Positions 36,776-46,625 of a stretch of 64,000 nucleotides of DNA are shown here, one piece after another. The position numbers and the translations under genes are program-made. This DNA is from Geosmithia putterillii (Eukaryota > Ascomycota > Sordariomycetes > Hypocreales > Bionectriaceae): assembly GCA_900188575.1 (NCBI GenBank), contig FYEU01000303.1:62001-126000 (forward strand), in the 5' to 3' direction. Positions within the stretch are counted from its first letter, which is position 1, and each line of letters starts with the position of its first letter. The notes below the pieces were generated by a model. That model had not been told where the DNA came from. It was given only the letters and a program-made list of their open reading frames with translations, and did not search any database.

Positions 36776-38600
36776 ATGTCGGGACGCACTGGGGCCATTC
36801 ACGGCCTCACGGGCAAGGCCCTGCTGTGAGTGTCCCTGCCACTTGCCGCTCTTGCGCGCGTGTGCTAACGCTGTTCCAGGTACTTTACCAGCATTTTCGT
36901 CTCTCTGGGCGTCTTTCTCTTTGGATATGATCAGGGTGTCATGTCGGGCATCATCACGTAAGTCTCATCCGGCCTCCTGTATGCCATCTTTGTGTTCCGT
37001 AGCACTGACTATATGGCAGTGGCCCGTACTTCATCGACTACTTTGACCACCCGTCGAAAGCCCACGTGGGCACCATGGTGGCCATCCTCGAGATTGGTGC
37101 CTTCATTTCGTCTCTCGTTGTCGGTCGCATCGGCGACGTCATCGGCCGCCGCCGCACCATCCTCTACGGCTCCTGCATCTTCTTTGTTGGTGGTGCCTTG
37201 CAGACCCTCGCCCTCAACATGAACATGATGATGGCCGGTCGTATCATTGCCGGTTTCGGTGTTGGTGCCCTTACTACCATTGTTCCTGTCTACCAGTCCG
37301 AGATCAGCCCGCCGCACAACCGTGGCAAGCTCGCGTGCATCGAGTTCTCCGGTAACATCATTGGCTATACCACCTCCGTCTGGGTAGACTACGGTTGCGG
37401 CTTCATCGAGAACAACTACTCATGGCGCATCCCACTGTTCATGCAGTGTATCATGGGGGCTCTGCTCGGCCTGGGCAGCCTCATCATTGTCGAGTCGCCT
37501 CGATGGCTTCTCGACAACGACCACGACGAGGAAGGCATGGTTGTGATTGCGAACCTCTACGGCGGTGGCGATATCCACAACACCAAGGCCCGTGACGAGT
37601 ACCGCGAGATCAAGATGGACGTGCTCATTCAGCGCCAGGAAGGCGAGCGCTCATACGCCGACATGTTCCGCCGCTACCGCACTCGTGTCTTCATTGCCAT
37701 GTCGGCCCAGGGTCTTGCCCAGCTTAACGGCATCAACGTCATCTCGTACTACGCGCCGTACGTTTTCGAGTCGGCCGGCTGGGTTGGGCACGATGCCATC
37801 CTCATGACGGGTCTCAACGGCATCACCTACTTCCTCTCCACCATCCCGCCATGGTATCTAGTTGACCGCTGGGGCCGCCGCATCATCCTGCTTACCGGTG
37901 CCGTCGCCATGGCCATCAGCCTGTCCCTCATCTCGTACTTCATCTACCTTGACATTTCCTGGACCCCTCGCATGGTGGTGCTCTTTGTCATGATCTACAA
38001 CGCCGCATTCGGATACTCATGGGGACCTATCCCCTGGCTGTATCCCCCCGAGATCCTGCCTCTCAGCATCCGCTCCAAGGGCGCCAGTCTGTCCACGGCC
38101 ACCAACTGGGCCTTCAACTGGCTGGTCGGCGAGATGACGCCCATTCTGCAGGAGTGGATCAAGTGGCGCCTGTATCTTGTACACGCCTTTTTCTGTGTCG
38201 TCAGTTTTGTCATTGGTATGTCGCCTCCTCTTTCTTACCCTCCTCCGCCCCTCCATGACTGACAGAAATGTGAACAGTGTACTTCATCTACCCCGAGACT
38301 TGCGGCGTCCGCCTCGAGGACATGGGTTCCCTCTTTGGCGATGCCAGTACAATGGGCACCCCCTCGATCCATGCCGCTGAGACAGGCTCCCTCATTCGTC
38401 CCAGCTCGCCCATCGGATCTGGCCGTGGAATCCCCAACCTGGCCCTCGACGGCGATGGGGACAGCGATGCCAAGTCCCAGAACTGGCTTAGCCGCGCCGT
38501 CAACCGTGGTCGCACCGACAGCGGCGGCAGTGGGTCTGGGCGGTACGCCCCGCTGGGGCAGCAGGAGGATGCTCAGAATGACGCGAACCGCAACAACTGA
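36776..38600 (+). CDS. MFS sugar transporter (hexose transporter-like), possibly with a non-AUG N-terminal extension
   Basis: From the first available ATG (36776, A at -3), exons 36776-36825, 36880-36957, 37020-38215 and 38278-38600 give 548 residues, normal for a fungal sugar porter. Twelve membrane segments are expected. Signature motifs are GRIGDVIGRRRTILYG (loop 2-3), GRIIAGFGVGALTTIVPVYQ SEISPP with RGKL, ESPRWLL (loop 6-7), AQLNGINVISYYAP, DRWGRR and YPETCGVRLEDM after segment 12. It imports or senses a hexose at the plasma membrane; which one cannot be told. The C-terminal tail is a Ser/Gly-rich ~100 residues. The same frame stays open and coding-like 690 nt upstream without any ATG, so a longer form of up to about 780 residues with an acidic cytosolic N-terminus is possible, either by near-cognate initiation or through an upstream exon. 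Confidence 0.9.
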
Positions 38601-39113
38601 TGCACGTGCGTGTCAAGCTGTAGTATTTTCACACATAGAGAGGGTGTACGCGTAAATAATGAGCACGACGGCGTAGCGAACCGACCAACGGCTCCCGCGA
38701 AGATGCCAAGCTCCCGCCCGCCTGGACGCTGACAGGTCCAGAGATGCAGCGTCACAGTGGAAGTAGCCGTGTGATGTTGGAGCATGTGAGAAGATATGGG
38801 GGAGTTTGTACCGAGTAGAGCGTGATTTAGACGTGTCTGGTTGACGGTGATGGGGTTGACGATAAGCCTTGGATTTCTTGATGCTGATATTTGCACCTCT
38901 TGATGATAATGAGCAAGAGGCATGGGTTAGACTAACATTTGTATAAAACTTGCTGAATTTGGAGTTTTTCCAACCAAACCAACTGTTACATCACATTGCA
39001 TGTGACGTGTGGAAACGGTAGAGGAGCCTCTATGAATTATTCACGTGCATATACAAGTATTGAAGGGGCATGCTTTCATATCTACGAGTATTACTAAGGT
39101 GTGTACTAACATT
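38601..39113. other. Intergenic between convergent sugar transporter and amidase genes
   Basis: 513 nt of 3' flanking sequence for both genes. I see no gene and no notable repeat. Confidence 0.55.
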
Positions 39114-41096
39114 CTACAGTAGCACCTCCGACCCAGTGACACCACTCCTCCCCACCTTGGGAACGTGGATGATGCCAGCCTCGACGAGGCGCTGGGCAAG
39201 ACTGGCAATCAACCCGTCACACCCGCGCGCGGCAATGACGTCGACGGTGACGGGGAAGCTCTCGTTGTGGCCCGTGATATCGCTGTACTGGATGACCTCG
39301 CCGAGGGGGAAGACGCTGTCGGGGGCCTCGCTGAAGACGGAGATCCTGCCGTTGGACCAGCCGAGCGGGGCGGTCGGGGCGTCGCCGTACTCGTCGCGGC
39401 GGTCAAAGGTGCCGCTGGTGCCGGTGTGGAGCAGGATGCCGGAGGAGCACTGCAGGGGGTCATCGACGGGCGGGAGGACGTCCTTGTTGAACCAGTCCAT
39501 GAAGAGGGTCTTGTTGGCCAGGGCCTCGTCGAGGATGCTGTCGGGCTGGCCGTCGGCCCAGTCCCAGCGGTAGCGGGGGCCGGGGTCGACAAAGGGGAGA
39601 CGGCCGTCGTGGGCGGCTGGGACAAGTTAGCTCAGCTCACAGGTATACGGTACGTTCAGTTGAGCAAAAGACGAATTGGTGAAATGCTTACCTGCATAGT
39701 CCTTGTAGAAGGGCTCCCTGACCAGAGAGATCTGCTGCTTGGTGATGATGGCGGCATACGTCGAGTTGAGCAGGACAGGCAGCGGGGCCTGGTCGGCGGG
39801 TCCGGACTTGTCCCACTCCCCGACCAGGTCGTACTCTGTCACATTCGCGCCCAGCAGGTCGGCGAGGTCGTCGGCGAACTTGTGCAGGATGACGCCGCGC
39901 GGGGTGTCCGCCTCGGGCAGGTCGAGGGTGTACAATGTGGTAGGCCACTTTGCCTTGGCGGGCGTCACAGCCGTGTAGTTGGCGCGGTACATGGCGCTCT
40001 GGGCGGCAGCCCAGATATATGGGTCACGGGTGAGGAAGCCGGCCGTGTCGAGATCGGGCGAGAGGGGCATGGCGTCGTCGAGTGTGACGAGCCCGTGGGT
40101 AGGCCTGTTGCCGAACAGCCCCGTGATGCCCGCGGGGCCGCGGATGGACCCGCCGGTGTCGCTCCCGACCGCGACATCGAGCCAGTCGTACGAGCCGATG
40201 GAGGAGCCCGCGCCGGACGACGATGACGAGGGCGACCGGTACCCGTCGGCGCGCGGGTTGAAGGGCGCGTGGTAGTCGACCCAGTCGGCGGTGGGGTTGG
40301 CACCGTTGGCGAACTGCGACAGCTTCTGGAAGCCGACGACGACGCCGCCGGCGTCGATGAGGTTCTGGATCGCCGGGGCGGTCGCGTTGGCGGGCGGGTA
40401 CAGGCCGTACCAGGCGCGGTTGCCGCGCGAGCCCTTCACGCCCTTGAGGTCGAACAGGTCCTTGACGCCGATGCGCACCCCCGCCAGGGGCTTCTCCGCC
40501 GTCTTGGTAAAGTACAGCCGCGAGGGGACCCCAACGGACACGCTGCCGCGGCCCGAGGTGTGCGCCGACAGGGGCTGGAACGTCCCGTCGGGCAGCTGCA
40601 GGAGCGGCTCGGAGAAGGCGGCGGAGAAGTCGTCGTACAGACGGTATGCCTCGTGCAGCTGGCCCGTATGCACGTTGAGGAAGTAGGGGCCTGAGGGGAC
40701 AGTGACCTTGGTCTTGGCGATCTGGAAGACGGTGGAGCTCGTACCGGTCTGGTACGACGCCTTGAAGGGCTTGCTGCTGCTGCGCGTGGATAGTATCACA
40801 CCACCCAGGAAGCCGGGGGACCATACGTCGTCCTGGGAGGTCCAGTTGGCGAAGAGGCTGGTTAGAGTGTTGGGTGATACGGAAGTGTCAGATACGACGG
40901 TGATGGGGGTGAAGCCTAGGGCGTTGGGGAGCGCGGCGGCAGCACTGCTCGTCTTCCTGTCCCATGAGGGGAGAGAGCCCTTGGGCAGCGGGGAGACGAA
41001 GTAGTCGATTCCCGAGACTTGGACGGATGTGCCCTGGGGGGTTATGGCCTGGACAAGGGCACAGCTGGCCAGGGCCAGGAATGATACAAGCTTCAT
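39114..41096 (-). CDS. Secreted amidase-signature family protein
   Basis: Two exons, 39692-41096 and 39114-39616, encode 635 residues. MKLVSFLALASCALVQA is a clear signal peptide; an ATG 18 nt upstream (41114) is in frame but would spoil it. The amidase signature core is present: the catalytic lysine in VRIGVKDLFDLKG (about Lys212), a Ser-rich loop at about 289-299 with the cis-serine near 293, and the nucleophile in GSDTGGSIRGPAGITG (about Ser317). Amidase-signature enzymes hydrolyse C-N bonds of amides; the substrate here is unknown. The first ~180 residues are an extra domain that in fungi is often annotated as an Arp1 (scytalone-dehydratase-like) N-terminal domain; that label is from memory. 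Several N-glycosylation sites (NATA, NYTA, NSTY, NESF) fit secretion. At 635 residues it is longer than simple amidases (~540). Confidence 0.88.
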
Positions 41097-42571
41097 GTTG
41101 AAGACCAGGTACATGGATCAACGGACCGCACTACAAGCAAGCAAGCAATTGGTGAGTTATCATGATGTCGGGGATCATGGCTAGCTATATACAAAGCAAG
41201 GGCACTCCAATGCTGCCACGGATTGGCCAATTGCACTACACATCCATGTCTGTTTTCAGGGAGATAATGGACTGGTAAACGATCTAACGGGCGACGGGGG
41301 TTCGTTATCTCCAAGTCTGTCTGTCTGGTCCGAGGAACGGAGTACTCCGCAAGACCCGGTAAGACGACATTGGCATCGCGGGGTCCACAGATAGTAGGAT
41401 AGAGTATGGAGTTGGGTGAGGACTAGTAATAACCTTACGAGTAATAACGGACACCCCGCCTTGAATGAGCTGCTGGCAGTTGGCAGTTGGCAATTGGAGT
41501 GTGTCATTTCCGCTGGAGATACGAGTAATGAATGCATTTACCTACGGATAGACAGAGATAGAGATAGAAGGATGGAAAGATCTAATCTTCCCCACGGGAC
41601 CGAGCCGGCTCGGGAATAGTTGCTGTCATTGTATGCTGAAGATTACGATAGGCAGCATGCAACGCTATCTCTTGACGGGCAGGGGAGTGAGGTGAGGTGA
41701 GGGAAATATGGTGGTACTCTTATAGTGGCTCATTCTGCCTAATATCGAGGACTGGCATTATCACGCAATTAGTACGATAGTTAGTACTCTGTGTACGGGT
41801 TATGCAGTCATGCTCTTTGAGTCTTTGACAAGTCAATGGCAGTTGCCGGTAGTGCTATGAGGAGCTCCATCGCCAAGGCTGAGATGTCGCCGGCGGCATA
41901 CTCTCCAGGGTCTAGCACTCGTATGACGAGCGGCTATTTATCTCTCGTGAAAGTGTCATCGTACGTAACCTATTGAGAGGAGATTGGAACTGAAGTGTTC
42001 GATAGAGACTGTACGCCATTATATAAGAAGCCCGGCATAAGGAACATGGTGTATTACCTTGTCAATGGAAGTCCACGGTTTGGATGAGGAAGTAACAGCA
42101 GAAGAACTAAAGGCCATGGACAAGTACAGGCCTAATGCGATAGGGTTGCAACTGGCGGGACAGGAATTCAAGAATCAGTACCTGTAAAAGACGCCAATAC
42201 TATAAACATGCTGCAAAAAGAATGAGAGTTGAAGAATAAAAGTTACATCAGTGTTTAAAGATTCCGTCCTCCGTATACTACTAAGTAAGTAGTACTCCGT
42301 TCCGTACCTGCTGCGGTGGGCCTTGGCGCGGTACCAGAATCGAACCCCGAATCGAAATACGGGGCGCAACGACAAAACCTCCATCTCCATCAACCACCAT
42401 AGACAGCAAGCAAGCACGAGCGCAACCACAGATCACGGCCGAACAGGACTCTAGACCTGTTAACACACACACACACACACACATACACGAGACGAGACGA
42501 CCCAAACGAACCGAGACACCCGTCCACCCGCGCGTGGCGAGCTTGCCGGGCCAGACGAGCAGAGAGCAGCC
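41097..42571. other. Intergenic between divergent amidase and LYR-protein genes
   Basis: About 1.5 kb without a supported gene. It carries TACTCCG-type motifs near 41340 and 42290, an AGTTGGC/AATTGG repeat near 41470-41490, and a CA run (about 42464-42482) in the leader of the LYR gene. A GGTTCGATTC word on the minus strand near 42340 resembles a tRNA B-box but has no tRNA fold around it. Confidence 0.55.
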
Positions 42572-43123
42572 ATGGCAGCAGCAGCAGCAGCAGCAAATCT
42601 TGAAATCACACACGCCTACAGACATCTATACCGCTCTCTCCTCAATGCAGTCCAGCACTCCCGCCCCGCGCGCTTCATAGTGCGGGATCAGCTGCGCGCT
42701 GCGTTTCGCGAACCCCAGACACAGACGCCGACACCGTCACGAACACAGACACAGACACAACAGTCACCAGCCAGCAGCAGCAGCAGGTCAACCGGCCTGT
42801 CAGACCCCGAGGCAGTCAAGAGGACAATCTGGTTCTTGGAGGCGGCGGCCAAGGAGAGGGGGTTGGAGCACAGGATCCTCAAGAATCTCATCACCGTGCG
42901 GTTGAGGAAGTTGGCTGCCGCGCCCGAGTGGAGGCATGTGCTCATCAAGGAGAAGCAAAAGTACGGACACTCGCAGAACCCTCCCTGATGGTCTATATGG
43001 ACTATATGGACTGATGCTAACGTGTGTAGGGACCCGTGGGTTGACTACCAGAGGACGGCGTTTGAGCAGTACGACATGACGGTTGCGATGCTCAACAAGA
43101 CCATGGGGCTGTGTCTACGGTAG
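42572..43123 (+). CDS. LYR-motif mitochondrial protein (DUF1763-like)
   Basis: Two exons, 42572-42960 and 43030-43123, encode 160 residues. After an Ala run, ITHAYRHLYRSLLNAVQ holds the LYR tripeptide of the Complex1_LYR-like family, followed by the basic patch RPARFIVRDQLRAAFRE. The block PEAVKRTIWFLEAAAKERGL and the final DPWVDYQRTAFEQYDMTVAM are conserved in a fungus-specific branch often labelled DUF1763. LYR proteins generally bind acyl carrier protein in the mitochondrial matrix and help Fe-S transfer or complex assembly; no target is known to me for this branch. A Thr/Gln/Ser-rich low-complexity linker (about residues 48-73) separates the helices. It converges with frataxin, 277 nt between the stops. 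Confidence 0.83.
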
Positions 43124-43400
43124 AACCCAGAGTCTACTGACAGCTGTACAATTACTTTCCTTGTAAATCTAGCAATGTCTGAAGAAGACTCTGTATTATT
43201 TATTTTACATTTTCAGCAAGTAGTCTCGCCCTTGTCGAGACCCTGAATGGATGCCATGTCGCTTGATCTAAAAACACAACCCCCTCTGCTCTGTCCCTCC
43301 GAACCCATCATAGTCCTACAATACTAAACATGGGGAGAGTCATGTGTGCGTGCGTGCGTACGCACCCTCACAAAGATCTCACCGTGCTCTGCCCAGGGCG

Positions 43401-44120
43401 CTACCCATCGACAGGCGTGTCAAGGTCCATGCCCAGCTCCTCGAGGATGAGCTGGTTGAGGGTGGACCCGTCGCGGAGGTACGCCCATCCGACGAAGCCG
43501 GTGTCCTCCTTGTCAGACTGCCCATCGCCGACGGTGCACCAGTCGTACCGTTTCGGACCCGAGATGGGCGACGACAGCCAGATCTGCTTGTTTGGGGGCT
43601 GCTTGTTGATGACGTAGGTACCCTTTTCGGGGACGCGGATGGTCATGACGCCAGACTGGAGGCAATACAAATTAGCATTCGAGTCATCGGAAGCGAAGCA
43701 AGTTGGCTATAGCAAGACAGCCAGCTATCCAAGCAAAGGGAGGAAGCCTACCGAGAACTCGACATCCACCTCGTCGGATCGATCCTGTATCTCCTCAAAC
43801 TTGAGCAGCACATGCTCCAGGTACTCGTCCGCCACATCGTGGTACTGCGAGTCCGTCATCTCTATGGGTGTCACGGCCGGAGCGGGCGTGACGGTGGCGG
43901 GCTTGACCACGTCCTGCTGCGAGCGCATGGCACATGTTGAGAAGTTGTTTCGTGCAGCAGCAGAAGCAGAAGCAGAAGCAAAGCTCGTGGTGCTGGTTGT
44001 TGTGTTGATGGATGCGGCTGCTCGCACGGCGGCTGCTCGGTAGTAGGCCTTGCCGCCGCTGCGGATAGAGACCGAGGCCAGTCGCGACGACGACTGCAGG
44101 AGGCGCGATGATGGCGGCAT
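43401..44120 (-). CDS. YFH1: Frataxin (mitochondrial iron-sulfur cluster assembly)
   Basis: Two exons, 43752-44120 and 43401-43655, encode 207 residues. Frataxin regulates the Nfs1-Isu1 cysteine desulfurase/scaffold complex in the matrix. Residues ~1-70 are Arg/Ser/Ala-rich without acids, a typical presequence. The fold starts at MTDSQYHDVADEYLEHVLLK and continues with the acidic ridge FEEIQDRSDEVDVEF. The beta-sheet strands follow: GVMTIRVPEKGTYVINKQPP, NKQIWLSSPISGPKRYDW (surface with the conserved Trp) and the C-terminal helix STLNQLILEELGMDL. The intron lies in phase 0 between FS and SG. Upstream it is divergent from AP-3 sigma with a 472-nt shared region. Confidence 0.96.
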
Positions 44121-44592
44121 GGCGAAGATGCAGTGTGGAATGTATGTGTGGGATATTCTGGATGTATAACGGGCGTGTATTTCTCTCGTGGTTCATGTGT
44201 TGGAAGCGTCGGAAATGGAGTGGAAGGCGAGCTGAGGTGAATTGATGAGGTGCGAGTTACGAGGCTTCCCAGGGACCAGCCAAGGTTAGCTCCAAGGCAA
44301 GGACGGGAAGGTGCCCCCCGGCAGAAAAAAAAAGAATGACACAATTGGCCGCCGAGCGTTTGCTGACAATCAATCGACGGGCCCTGCGCCTAAACTCCAC
44401 TGCAGCCAGGCCAGCAGCACACCCCACCACCACCCACCAGTGACCACATCCCAGATCCTGGCAAGCTCTCTGACATCTGCATCTCCGCAAGACCACCTTT
44501 TTTGCCCTTTTCATTTGTGTTGCTTTACTTTATCCAGGGAGGCAAGCAAGACGACAGACAGTGATTCCCATACGCATGCCGCCGTCACCGTC
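44121..44592. promoter_or_regulatory. Shared upstream region of frataxin (-) and AP-3 sigma (+)
   Basis: 472 nt between divergent start codons. An A tract at about 44325-44334 and CCACC-rich sequence at 44420-44440 are the only conspicuous words. No gene is visible. Confidence 0.5.
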
Positions 44593-45266
44593 ATGATCAA
44601 CGCATTTCTCGTCTTCAACGGCCAGGGCCAGCCGCGCCTAACCAAATTCTACACCCAGCTGGTATGTTGTCCGACCATCGGCGCTCAGCTCCAGCCAGCA
44701 AGGCAGCACCGCGCCACGAGCAGCAGAGAACAGTTTGGCTAACAGGACACTTGTGTGTGTGTGTGTAGGAAACCAGCATCCAGCAGCGCCTCATCTCGGA
44801 AATCTTCGCCCTCGTGTCGAACCGGCCCTCGGGCGCGTGCAACTTCCTCCCGCTGCCGCCGCTGCTCGCCGCCTCGGGCACGTCGCACTCGTCGTCCGAG
44901 GAGCAAAAGGACGTGCCCTCGCTCGTCACCTACCGCAACTACGCCACCCTCTACTTCATCGTCATCTCCACTTCGACTGAGTCGCCCCTGGCCCTCATCG
45001 ACCTCATCCAGGTCTACGTCGAGGCCCTCGACAAGCTCTTCGAGAACGTCTGCGAGCTCGACCTCATCTTCAACTTTGAGACCCTGCACGCCGCCCTGTC
45101 CGAGATGATCATCGGCGGCGTCGTCATCGAAACCAGCCTCGACCGCATCGTCCAGGGCGTCAAGGCCCAGGGCACCGTCGCCAAGAGGCCCGTCAACGAA
45201 GGCCGGGCAGGCGGTCTGGGCTCCGGGCTCGGCATGGGGGCCAACTTTGCGTGGGCGACTAGGTGA
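44593..45266 (+). CDS. APS3: AP-3 adaptor complex small (sigma) subunit
   Basis: Two exons, 44593-44661 and 44769-45266, encode 188 residues. AP-3 sorts cargo from the Golgi/endosome to the vacuole. The start MINAFLVFNGQGQPRLTKFY is the sigma longin-type strand pair. LVTYRNYATLYFIVISTSTE followed by SPLALIDLIQVYVEALDKLF, ENVCELDLIFNFETLHAALS and the helix EMIIGGVVIETSLDRIV are family hallmarks. A Ser-rich insertion (about residues 50-68) and the Gly-rich C-terminal tail of ~25 residues are typical of filamentous fungi. The intron ends in a (TG)n tract that runs straight into the acceptor AG. Confidence 0.95.
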
Positions 45267-45527
45267 TCGCCTCACGACATATGATGACCACTACTCATGG
45301 ATTAATGGAGCACAGTTGATTTTTTTTGTTGATTCTTTGCGCGGCCCCCCCTTCTTTCTACCTGTCGAGGGGCTTGTTTAATGTACATATGATACAGTAT
45401 ATATACCCATGGCGGGACTGCGCCGCCGGAATGGAGAGATGTGAAATACACCCAAACGCCAGAATACTCCGTATGCATGAATGACCGCTCTGTGATGATC
45501 GTACACGCTAGTTGTCATGTGTGGTTT

Positions 45528-46130
45528 TTACCTGGACTCCGGGGCATCGTCCTTCTTTGGGTTCACAGGCCCCGAGTCCAGTCTTCGCTCGTATCGCTTG
45601 TCCTCGCCCATTATGCCAAACAGCCGGGCAGCTTTTTGAACAATCTGCAATGGACAGGTTAGCTACTACTACTAGCAGGGGAGAGATGGAATGATGCGAC
45701 AGATGGAAGTCAAAGAGTGGAGCAAAAAACGTACCTCTTCGTACGGCCTGTACTTTTGTCCCCACCACTCGAACTCGGCAAAGAAGAGTGCGTAGACGAG
45801 AGCGCCTGTACTTTTTGGTTAGCCGAGGACGGACACAGACAGCACCTTGCGCGACAGACGACCCGGGCACAGCAGCAGAAACGAACCTGATATCATGACA
45901 AACTGCAAGAGGCGCACGCCCTTGTCCCACCGGTCCGAGTGGTGCGCCAGGTACAGACGGCGCTTGTACTTCTTCTCGAAGCGGAGCTGCTGCTGCGGCG
46001 ACAGCTCGGCAAAGTTGGGGGGCCACACTTTCCGGGTCTTGTACGGGTTGTTGTAGATGGTCAGGGGGGCGCGCTTGGCCGCCGACTCCCTGGCTGCCTG
46101 GGCGAGGCGTCTGGATGTGATGGAGAACAT
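45528..46130 (-). CDS. Small single-span protein, probably mitochondrial inner membrane
   Basis: Three exons, 45887-46130, 45735-45805 and 45528-45644, encode 143 residues. I recognise it only as a conserved fungal hypothetical protein. The N-terminus MFSITSRRLAQAARESAAKR is an amphipathic, Arg-rich presequence. WPPNFAELSPQQQLRFEKKY and KRRLYLA form a basic region, followed by one hydrophobic segment (LLQFVMISGALVYALFFAEF, about residues 73-92) and a charged C-terminus. This arrangement resembles small subunits or assembly factors of respiratory or mitoribosomal complexes, but no function is claimed. It is divergent from the leucyl-tRNA synthetase gene with 495 nt between the starts. Confidence 0.8.
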
Positions 46131-46625
46131 GGCGGGGGCGGGGCACGACGCGATCCTCTGTTGCAATGATGCCAGCTCGTGCGGTCCCTTGGATGGGAAT
46201 TGAAAGATGGCAGATGGGTAAGCTGGTGTGTGTGGTTGCCTGGTTGGCCGGCCGTTTGGCGATGATGAGATGTGGCGCACTAATGGAGCACCGCCACATG
46301 ATAGATAGCCCGAGTGAGGCCACCGCCACACTTCTTATCCCGCCTTGCCCGCCCGCCTTGCTGCCCTGTGCGTGTGCCCCGCCATTGGGAAATTCACCCC
46401 TCCTTCCGGTCGAAAAAAAGTGATCTAAGAGTAGAGAGGCCCGTTTGTGACTCAGAGAGAACATCGTCGACGAGAGGGAGCAAGTCCAACTCGAAATCAA
46501 ATCCCTTCCCCCAGCAGACGACGCTCGGTTTCCGATCGTTTCGTGTGCCCCGACCGAGAAACTTCGCGAACCGAAACGACAGCAGCAGCCAGCAGCAACT
46601 GGCCGCTCTTCAGAACATTGCAATC
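46131..46625. promoter_or_regulatory. Shared upstream region of the small mitochondrial-type gene (-) and LeuRS (+)
   Basis: 495 nt between divergent starts. From about 46302 to 46625 there is no ATG on the + strand, and the LeuRS frame is open from about 46314. The open part is Arg/Ser/Pro-rich and lacks clear codon bias, so I read it as leader. Confidence 0.5.

Noticed and set aside
42320..42375. tRNA-like word GGTTCGATTC on the minus strand
   Set aside because: No matching T-stem, A-box or cloverleaf could be drawn around it.
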